Shown: positions 19,053 to 24,323 of the stretch, in pieces | Numbering within the stretch: position 1 is the first letter of the stretch | How the letters are laid out: every line of letters starts with the position of its first letter | DNA from: an uncultured Bacteroides sp. | Lineage (GTDB): Bacteria > Bacteroidota > Bacteroidia > Bacteroidales > Bacteroidaceae | Length of the DNA: 64,000 nt | Assembly (NCBI RefSeq): GCF_959029255.1 | Contig: NZ_CAUFUE010000020.1 | Location: forward strand, 31,508-95,507 | Reading direction: 5' to 3' | Made by a program: the position numbers and the translations under genes | Notes under the pieces: generated by a model | Told to the model about the DNA's origin: nothing | Seen by the model: only the letters and a program-made list of their open reading frames with translations | The model's database searches: none

Positions 19053-19133
19053 TATTTACGATTAGACTATTTACTATTTACGATTGAAGCTACTCTCTAA
19101 CTATCAACTATTATTTATCAACTATCAACTGCC
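19053..19133. repeat. Short AT-rich word repeats (TATCAACTATCAACT type)
   Basis: The spacer between miaA and the lipid kinase gene is made of short repeated words: ATTTACGATT twice (with ATTTACT between), and ACTATCAACTATT followed by TATCAACTATCAACT. The second word family also occurs inside the esterase coding region at 32195-32230. No promoter box is evident. Confidence 0.6.
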
Positions 19134-19140
19134 AAAAGTA

Positions 19141-20061
19141 CTAAATCTCTTTGAGTTTAGCCTTTACAAAGGCAATCTTTTCTTGCATAGGCAGGCGGGC
19201 ATCTATCCAATGGATGGTGAACCCGCGTCTTTCCATCCCCCGGAACCAGGTCATCTGTCGTTTGGCAAACTGATGGATGGCGATTTCCAGTTGGCTGAAC
19301 ATTTCGTCGTAAGTCAGTTGGCCGATGACATAAAGCGTCAGATATTTGTATTCCAGTCCGTAATAAATAAGGTCGTCCGGTTTAATGCCTTGTTCTATCA
19401 GCCGGCGTACTTCATCCACCATGCCTTCATCCAGTCGTTGGCGCAGGCGCCGGGTTATCTTCTCACGGCGCAGTTCCCGGTCGATATCCACACCGATGAT
19501 GAGGCTGTTCAGTGATGGAAACGAGCGCTCGTCCACCGGAGTGTGCGCATAATATTCCTCAATCTCAATGGCGCGGATGGCACGTTTGGCAGTATCTACG
19601 TCCGTGGTATTATGCAGACTTTTATAACCTTTCAGAATATCAGTCAACTCTTCCAGGGATTTGCCCGCCAAGCCGGAACGTAACTCCGGATTTTCGGGTA
19701 CGGGCAGTAATCTGTAGCCTCTCAGTACGGATTCCAGATACATTCCGGTTCCTCCACATAGAACGGGTAGGCGGCCTTTTTGTTTAATAGTCTCGTATGC
19801 ATCCAGAAAATCACGCTGGTACTCAAAAACATTGTACTTGTAGCCCGGGTTGGCAATGTCAATCAAGTGATAGGGTATTTGTTTCCCGTTTACGGTGTAG
19901 TCGGCAAGGTCTTTCCCGGTGCCGAGGTCCATACCCCGGTAGATTTGCCGGGAGTCGGCACTAATGATTTCCGTATCCAGTTCGGCGGCAAGCGCGGCGG
20001 CAAACGGAGTTTTCCCCGAAGCGGTAGGACCCAATATGGCGATTAAATCATAGTCAGGCAT
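19141..20061 (-). CDS. miaA: tRNA dimethylallyltransferase
   Basis: The 306-residue cytoplasmic enzyme adds the dimethylallyl group to A37 of tRNAs that read codons starting with U. The P-loop GPTASGKT is at residues 11-18, followed by ISADSRQIYRGMDLGTGKD and PVLCGGTGMYLESVLRGY, all typical of MiaA. A good -7 box lies 26 bases upstream of the start. It is the first gene of the minus-strand unit miaA-lipid kinase-kdsA. Confidence 0.95.
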   Translation of the reverse strand: MPDYDLIAILGPTASGKTPFAAALAAELDTEIISADSRQIYRGMDLGTGKDLADYTVNGKQIPYHLIDIANPGYKYNVFEYQRDFLDAYETIKQKGRLPVLCGGTGMYLESVLRGYRLLPVPENPELRSGLAGKSLEELTDILKGYKSLHNTTDVDTAKRAIRAIEIEEYYAHTPVDERSFPSLNSLIIGVDIDRELRREKITRRLRQRLDEGMVDEVRRLIEQGIKPDDLIYYGLEYKYLTLYVIGQLTYDEMFSQLEIAIHQFAKRQMTWFRGMERRGFTIHWIDARLPMQEKIAFVKAKLKEI

Positions 20062-20086
20062 ATCTCTGATTTTGTTAATTTGAACA

Positions 20087-20094
20087 CAAAGATA
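20087..20094 (-). promoter_or_regulatory. -7 box of the miaA promoter
   Basis: TATCTTTG on the minus strand matches the Bacteroides TAnnTTTG consensus at a suitable distance before miaA. A clear TTTG -33 element is not seen at the expected distance. Confidence 0.55.
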
Positions 20095-20166
20095 TGAAAA
20101 AGGAAGTGAAAAACAGAGGTTTACTTCTTAAATGGTGTTATAAAACATACTTTTTCTCTTGGATAA

Positions 20167-20197
20167 TTTGCGGAAATCTCAAAAGTGCGTATATTTG
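20167..20197 (+). promoter_or_regulatory. Consensus Bacteroides promoter of a candidate small RNA
   Basis: TTTG at 20167-20170 and TATATTTG at 20190-20197 are separated by 19 bases, the classical sigma-ABfr spacing. It points rightward into a stretch with no plausible protein gene and a terminator 62 bases on. The identical layout serves the regulator gene at 21425-21455 on the other strand. Confidence 0.75.
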
Positions 20198-20203
20198 CAA
20201 TGT

Positions 20204-20265
20204 GTTTTTCATAGTATTAGATTTAAGGTTAACAAAGGTTGGAGTACAGCGGTACTCCTTTTTTT
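20204..20265 (+). ncRNA. Candidate small RNA of about 62 nucleotides
   Basis: A consensus promoter is followed within about 62 bases by a clean intrinsic terminator: GGAGTAC-AGCG-GTACTCC at 20241-20258 and seven T. The interval starts TGTTTTTCATAG and includes TTAAGGTTAACAAAGGTT. An overlapping 77-residue frame would read through the terminator and starts upstream of the promoter, so it is not a real gene. This could be an independent sRNA or a short leader remnant. The RNA itself is inferred; promoter and terminator are visible. Confidence 0.6.
20241..20265 (+). terminator. Intrinsic terminator of the candidate small RNA
   Basis: A perfect seven-base stem GGAGTAC/GTACTCC with loop AGCG is followed by TTTTTTT. 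On the opposite strand the hairpin is not followed by a T-run, so the direction is rightward. Confidence 0.85.
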
Positions 20266-20316
20266 ATGCCCTAAAGTCAAGGTACATCATTATTTCTTTT
20301 AATAAAGAGGAGTGCA

Positions 20317-21108
20317 TCATACCATGATGGCTGCTATTTCGGGTATCACTTCGATGATTCCGTTTGAATCAATTGTGATAATACCCTCATCGCGCAAGGT
20401 CTTGATAATCTGCTTGTAGGTGACGTTGCCTATTCCTTTTATGTTTTTCAGTCGTCTCCATCCCCACTTTTCGGTAAACTCCAACAGTTCCTGCAGGGTT
20501 ACAATCCCTTCTGAAAAGTTAAGGGTGCCATAAGCATGCAACTCAAGAATTTGGGACAAGGGGATATTCATCGGGTTGTCTATATTGAACTTCCAACAAA
20601 GCCGTTTTATCGTCCGTCCGTACTTGGAAAAGATTCTTTGCGTGTTTTCGTCCAGTTTATTAAGGATGTCGCCGTATGTCTTCAGGATTTTAGCGTATGA
20701 CATTCCATGACGTTCCGCCACCTGCGAGATAGGTTCGCCGTAGGAGACGGCAAGGAATATCTCCCTGAGCTTCTCATCGGTAATCAGTGCGCCGAGTTCG
20801 CCAATGACCGCATGGAAGAGCGGTTGATGCCGTTTCAGCGTCAGCAGAAGGAACAATTCATCGTCCATTTGTGAGAGAAGCCCCTCACGCTCCCCCTCCT
20901 TCCTGTGAATGATTTCTTTGAGGGCTCCTTCATTCCATGTGTCCGTTTGATGGGTATCAAGGAAGCGAATCACATCCTCTTCATCGAGCATTACTCTATC
21001 ATCAACGGTGGATGAAGCAATGTAATTCAGGTTTATCCAGCATCGAAGGGTACTTTCGGGGATACCATGTTTTTCCGATACTTGTTTGATTGTGAGCCAT
21101 TCAGCCAT
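20317..21108 (-). CDS. MerR-like HTH protein with RpoA-CTD-like C-terminal domain
   Basis: The 263-residue product, unknown as a whole, starts MAEWLTIKQVSEKHGIPEST, a MerR/excisionase-type winged-helix DNA-binding start. The middle (about 80-185) is helical with ISQVAERHGMSYAKIL, another helix-turn-helix-like stretch. The C-terminal part, IPLSQILELHAYGTLNFSEG followed by TLQELLEF and LKNIKGIGNVTYKQIIKTL, looks like the helix-hairpin-helix fold of the RNA polymerase alpha C-terminal domain. It may be a regulator that contacts the polymerase or a promoter UP element. The start at 21108 follows a perfect AAAGGAGG seven bases upstream; the longer GTG-started frame to 21129 would translate that Shine-Dalgarno itself. 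A 310-base leader precedes it. Confidence 0.75.
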   Translation of the reverse strand: MAEWLTIKQVSEKHGIPESTLRCWINLNYIASSTVDDRVMLDEEDVIRFLDTHQTDTWNEGALKEIIHRKEGEREGLLSQMDDELFLLLTLKRHQPLFHAVIGELGALITDEKLREIFLAVSYGEPISQVAERHGMSYAKILKTYGDILNKLDENTQRIFSKYGRTIKRLCWKFNIDNPMNIPLSQILELHAYGTLNFSEGIVTLQELLEFTEKWGWRRLKNIKGIGNVTYKQIIKTLRDEGIITIDSNGIIEVIPEIAAIMV

Positions 21109-21238
21109 GCCGATGCCTCCTTTCTTCACTGCGACGCAATGTCTTTTTGTTTCGTTTGTTCATACCTAATCGAATATTTATGAACGCCCGCATGCTGAAG
21201 GTATCCAATAGACACAACAGACCGGACGCTGAGTTCAT
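21101..21238 (-). CDS. Small ORF (45 residues) overlapping the regulator start
   Basis: An ATG-started frame in the regulator leader encodes 45 residues, beginning MNSASGLLCLLDTFSMRAFI and ending in a very basic stretch (KRNKKTLRRSEERRHRHG). Its stop lies eight bases inside the regulator coding region, so the frames overlap and could be translationally coupled. The basic tail is partly a consequence of reading the Shine-Dalgarno region. No function is known. It is supported by position and length only. Confidence 0.4.
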   Translation of the reverse strand: MNSASGLLCLLDTFSMRAFINIRLGMNKRNKKTLRRSEERRHRHG

Positions 21239-21424
21239 ATTTATCCGCAAAGAGGTACAGCCAAGCACCCACAACATCCAATAAATATGTTCACACGTCC
21301 GGCCCTACGCCGTACGCATAAAAACTATTCATTGGGATGTTTTTTTGCTTAAATAAAATTGGCTGTTTTCTTTGCGCAAAAAAGTTTCAATGCAAGTTGT
21401 ATTTCTCCTCAACTCTTCAAGGTG
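21109..21424 (-). promoter_or_regulatory. Long structured leader of the HTH regulator
   Basis: From the mapped promoter the transcript would run about 310 bases before the start codon. It holds a 13-codon frame at 21291-21332 (MNSFYAYGVGPDV) and the 45-residue frame at 21101-21238. Two segments, one containing CCGGACG and CATATTTAT and the other their complements, can pair over about 90 bases (roughly 21205-21308). Small leader peptides plus competing pairing suggest attenuation or translational control. The function is an inference. Confidence 0.5.
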
Positions 21425-21455
21425 CAAATATAAAGGTTCTTATGGGAACGGCAAA
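21425..21455 (-). promoter_or_regulatory. Consensus promoter of the HTH regulator gene
   Basis: On the minus strand TTTG (21455-21452) and TATATTTG (21432-21425) are 19 bases apart, a perfect Bacteroides housekeeping promoter. It predicts a transcript start near 21418. Confidence 0.75.
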
Positions 21456-21557
21456 AATAACGACGAGGAATTTGTGGGAGGTAAGGAAATAAGGGAGAAT
21501 AGAAACCGGAGGAAAGTTTATTCCTGAGTGGTTTTGAACTAAATGACAAAAGAATTA

Positions 21558-21890
21558 TTTTCAGACATAAGAACAAAAGAACATATTCACTAAATGATAT
21601 AATCTATGTTTTCTTATTTGTTCTTTTGTTCTTATGTCTGAAAAAGGGTGTTCTGTTTAGCTCATGTTTAATCTGTTATGGACTAAGTAGGGATTTAATT
21701 CACCACAGAGGACACAGAGTTGTGTCCTCTGTGGTGAAAAGAAACTTCTCATAATTTCCGTCCCGCCCCTTCTTCCCTCAAGAAGCTGGCGGGACGTTCC
21801 GTTTCCGGCACGTCAGAGGTTTGTAAAAGAAGAAGCGGCAAGCCGCTAACTAATAGTAAATTATCGCTCTTTGACGTCCGGGAAACGGAA
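21558..21890. repeat. Cluster of four inverted repeats
   Basis: This 330-base stretch without a gene holds four dyads in a row. A perfect 26-base repeat lies at 21558-21583 and 21619-21644. A perfect 18-base repeat TTCACCACAGAGGACACA lies at 21699-21716 and 21721-21738 with a four-base loop. A GTCCCGCC/GGCGGGAC hairpin lies at 21760-21774 and 21781-21796. A 19-base repeat with two mismatches lies at 21798-21816 and 21872-21890. The right arm of the last lies just upstream of the -7 box of the toxin-antitoxin-like operon. They could be mobile REP-type repeats, terminators or operators. The rest of the 21130-21937 interval shows no gene except the leader described separately. Confidence 0.75.
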
Positions 21891-21898
21891 ATTATGGT

Positions 21899-21906
21899 TA
21901 TCTTTG
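21899..21906 (+). promoter_or_regulatory. -7 box of the DUF3791/DUF3990 operon
   Basis: TATCTTTG matches TAnnTTTG and lies 31 bases before the first ATG. A TTTG at 21870-21873 is 25 bases upstream, longer than the usual 19-21, so promoter strength is uncertain. The arm of an inverted repeat fills the space between the two elements. Confidence 0.6.
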
Positions 21907-21937
21907 CAACTAAGGTAAATACAAAAGAACAGAAGAT

Positions 21938-22162
21938 ATGGATAATGAGATAAAAAATAAAGTAACTTACATAATATATTGTATTAATGCCTTTGCCACT
22001 CGTTATAATCTGGCTGCAAAGCAAGCATACGCCTATTTGCGACGTTTCAAAGGCATTGATTTCCTAAATGATTGCTACGAAGCCGAACATCTGCTGTCCC
22101 TTAACGACGCAGTAGAAGACTTGTCTGTCATCTGCAAAAGGAATGGAGGAGCACTGATATGA
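21938..22162 (+). CDS. DUF3791 family small protein (putative antitoxin partner)
   Basis: The 74-residue protein MDNEIKNKVTYIIYCINAFA is of the DUF3791 type, with the familiar pattern of an N-terminal helix, AKQAYAYLRRFKGIDFLNDCY and a C-terminal HLLSLNDAVEDL. Such proteins occur beside DUF3990 proteins and are thought to be their partners. The stop overlaps the start of the DUF3990 gene (ATGA at 22159-22162), suggesting coupled translation. Confidence 0.75.
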   Translation: MDNEIKNKVTYIIYCINAFATRYNLAAKQAYAYLRRFKGIDFLNDCYEAEHLLSLNDAVEDLSVICKRNGGALI

Positions 22163-22635
22163 AACTCTACCACGGTTCCAATCAGGAGATTTTTGCAATA
22201 GATTTATCTCTCTGCAAACCTAACAAAGACTTTGGACAGGGCTTTTACCTGACTGACATGAAACAACAAGCTGAAGAGATGGCTAAACGACGGGTTCGCA
22301 TTTCAGGATATGGGTTACCTGTGGTGACTACCTACGAAATAAATGAAGAAGTATTCGAATTTGCAGATTTGAAAGTCAAGGTCTTTGACAGCCCTTGCAA
22401 AGAATGGGCTTTATTTATTTTGCAGAACAGAAATGAAAAGCAACCGGATGCCATGCCCATTTATGATATTGTGGCAGGTCCTGTAGCTGACGACGGAGTT
22501 ACCTTTCAGTTAGAACGTTATGCCAACGGACTTATAACTCTTGATACATTGGTTGAAGAGCTTACTTACAGAAAGCTGAATCATCAATATTATTTTGGAA
22601 CAGAAAAAGCAATCTCTTATTTGAAAAAGTTATGA
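22159..22635 (+). CDS. DUF3990 protein, putative ADP-ribosyltransferase-fold toxin
   Basis: The 158-residue product opens MKLYHGSNQEIFAIDLSLCK and continues KDFGQGFYLTDMKQQAEEMA. These are the conserved LYHGS and DFGxGFYLT motifs of DUF3990, which resemble the NAD-binding core of ADP-ribosyltransferases. Between two small partner proteins it looks like the effector of a toxin-antitoxin-like unit. Toxicity or ADP-ribosylation is inferred from the fold; the target is unknown. It overlaps both neighbours by four bases. An alternative is a housekeeping modification enzyme, but the island context argues for a toxin. Confidence 0.75.
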   Translation: MKLYHGSNQEIFAIDLSLCKPNKDFGQGFYLTDMKQQAEEMAKRRVRISGYGLPVVTTYEINEEVFEFADLKVKVFDSPCKEWALFILQNRNEKQPDAMPIYDIVAGPVADDGVTFQLERYANGLITLDTLVEELTYRKLNHQYYFGTEKAISYLKKL

Positions 22636-22853
22636 CGAAAGAACAGCAATTCCTGGTAGATAATATTGTGGAAAAGTTAACATTACTGGTTATGGAAGAT
22701 TTTCATGTCAATATGATTGATGCGCTTGATATGGTATATAACTCCCAACTCTATGAAAAATTAGTTGATCCGGAGACGGGATTGTACTTAGGAAGCTCTC
22801 TATATAACTATTCTTACTTGAAAAAAGAATTGACCACAGGAAAAATAATATAA
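22632..22853 (+). CDS. Second small DUF3791-like protein of the DUF3990 operon
   Basis: This 73-residue protein (MTKEQQFLVDNIVEKLTLLV) carries MIDALDMVYNSQLYEKLVDP and LYLGSSLYNYSYLKKEL. Its pattern resembles small proteins commonly encoded after DUF3990 genes. It starts inside the DUF3990 gene by an ATGA overlap, so three overlapping genes form one operon. Which of the two small proteins neutralises the effector cannot be told. Confidence 0.7.
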   Translation: MTKEQQFLVDNIVEKLTLLVMEDFHVNMIDALDMVYNSQLYEKLVDPETGLYLGSSLYNYSYLKKELTTGKII

Positions 22854-23110
22854 AGTACGAATGAGGAAGTTTTTGACCATTCGGGTAGTCAGCGCCTAAA
22901 AACATATTTAGTTTTAAAAGGAGGCATAAGGAGGGAAAATAAAAAGCTTACCTTGAGCACGCTGATTTGACGGGAAGCGCGGTAAACATGCAAATGTTTG
23001 CCGGTTAAGATGCACAGTTTATAGCCCGCTTTAGATACATGGCGCAAGATATTAATAGTCCTTAATAGGAAGGAGAAGACCAGTCCAAAGAAACCTTACT
23101 GCCTTTAATG

Positions 23111-23199
23111 CACAAGATGCCATCTTGTGCTACATAAGATGCCAACTCATGCAACACAAGATGGCATCTTGTGCATTGAAGACGGCAGGCCTTCAATTC
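23111..23199. repeat. Triple 22-bp direct repeat of nested palindromes, with terminator-like tail
   Basis: Three units at 23111-23132, 23133-23154 and 23155-23176 repeat at exactly 22 bases. The first and third begin with CACAAGATG-C or G-CATCTTGTG, a 19-base dyad, and are also inverted copies of each other over 23 bases. The middle unit is degenerate (CATAAGATGCCAACTCATG). A weak stem with CAGG/CCTG and five T follows at about 23178-23206 and may end the toxin-antitoxin-like operon. The rest of the 419-base gap 22854-23272 contains a small GGTAAACAT/ATGTTTGCC hairpin near 22989 and no gene I can support. Confidence 0.75.
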
Positions 23200-23272
23200 C
23201 TGTCTTTTTAGTGTTCCTTTCCTTCTCTCTTCTTATCCCGGTGGTGGCGCATTATGGGCTGTGCTGTTTACT

Positions 23273-24169
23273 TTAATTCGCGTGCCTGTATTCATTGGGT
23301 GAGCATCCCACTACCTTTTTAAATAATCGTGTAAAGTGTTGGGGATATTTAAATCCCAAGTCGTATGCCACTTCACTGATAGATTTGCCGGTATCGAATA
23401 TTCTCTCCTTGGCTGTAGCAATCAGTTTCAATTGGATGTGCTCTTGTGGGGAATTACCGGTCTCTTTCTTGATTAAATCCCCGAAATAATTGGGAGAAAG
23501 ATGTAGCTGCTCTGCGCAATATTGTACAGACGGCAGACCGATTTCCTGCGGTTTGTCGGAAAGGAAGTAATCGTTCAGCAGATATTCGAATTTCGTTAGG
23601 ATATCCTTGTTGGCATTGCTGCGCGTAATGAATTGGCGGTCGTAAAAGCGCATGCAATAGTTAAGCAACAACTCGATATTGTTGACGATAAGGTTCTTGC
23701 TGTGTTTATCGATGGAGTGTTGCAGTTCTTCTTCGATGTTGTGCAGGCATTCCAGGAATATTCTGCGCTCCTGTTCGGATAAGTGCAAGGCTTCGTTCGA
23801 TTCGTATGAAAAGAAAGTATATTCGTGCATCTTGCGTGCCAGGGAAGTGCCGCGAAGCAAGTCGGGATGAAAAACCAGCGCATAACCTTTGGGTTGGAAC
23901 ACTTCTCCGTTGTTGGATATTCCGGCAATCTGCCCCGGAGCCAGGAATACGAGCGTGCCTTCCTGGTAATCGTAGAAATTCCGTCCATAGTGCATGTCAC
24001 CGCACTTAATTTCTTTCAGGAAAATGGTATAGAAGCCGAAGCGTTGGCGATGATGCAACATAGGGGCGCATTTGGACCAATCAACCACGCTTATCAACGG
24101 ATGCAGGGTTTCAACGCCCACCAGCTCATTGTACTGGCATACATGATCGAGTCTAATAAGTTCTTCCAT
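23273..24169 (-). CDS. AraC-family transcription regulator
   Basis: The 298-residue cytoplasmic protein has an N-terminal cupin-like sensing region (about 20-170) and a C-terminal double helix-turn-helix. Typical stretches are HLSPNYFGDLIKKETGNSPQ and ISEVAYDLGFKYPQHFTRLF-KKVVGCSPNEYR. It ends the xylan locus and lies downstream of the GH67 gene on the same strand. Its promoter region shares a 22-base motif, 21 of 22 identical, with the SusC promoter region of this locus. Control of xylan or pentose genes is therefore likely but not shown. Confidence 0.9.
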   Translation of the reverse strand: MEELIRLDHVCQYNELVGVETLHPLISVVDWSKCAPMLHHRQRFGFYTIFLKEIKCGDMHYGRNFYDYQEGTLVFLAPGQIAGISNNGEVFQPKGYALVFHPDLLRGTSLARKMHEYTFFSYESNEALHLSEQERRIFLECLHNIEEELQHSIDKHSKNLIVNNIELLLNYCMRFYDRQFITRSNANKDILTKFEYLLNDYFLSDKPQEIGLPSVQYCAEQLHLSPNYFGDLIKKETGNSPQEHIQLKLIATAKERIFDTGKSISEVAYDLGFKYPQHFTRLFKKVVGCSPNEYRHAN

Positions 24170-24194
24170 ATTCTTATATATCTTGAGGTTGTGG

Positions 24195-24234
24195 CAAAGT
24201 TAATGCTTTTTTCCTTATATATAATAATGTGTAT
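24195..24234 (-). promoter_or_regulatory. AraC promoter -7 box and shared upstream motif
   Basis: TAACTTTG on the minus strand (24202-24195) fits TAnnTTTG. Ten bases further out lies CCTTATATATAATAA, then T, then GTGTAT (plus strand 24213-24234). This motif recurs with one change at 44252-44273, upstream of SusC. It replaces a recognisable -33 element, as expected for an activator site. Confidence 0.55.
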
Positions 24235-24323
24235 GTCGCCAACCTGTAATAGGGGTACATGTTTCCGTAATTTGTATAAGCCGGTGGAATGATGCCGTAT
24301 TCATGGGGCATGAGCGGTTTTCT

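Noticed and set aside
20094..20327. 77-codon frame on the plus strand (MKKEVKNRGLLLKW)
   Set aside because: A promoter and an intrinsic terminator lie inside it. The small-RNA reading explains the region better.
21699..21738. CACCACAGAGGACACA palindrome as an insertion-sequence end
   Set aside because: No transposase gene or target duplication is visible around it.
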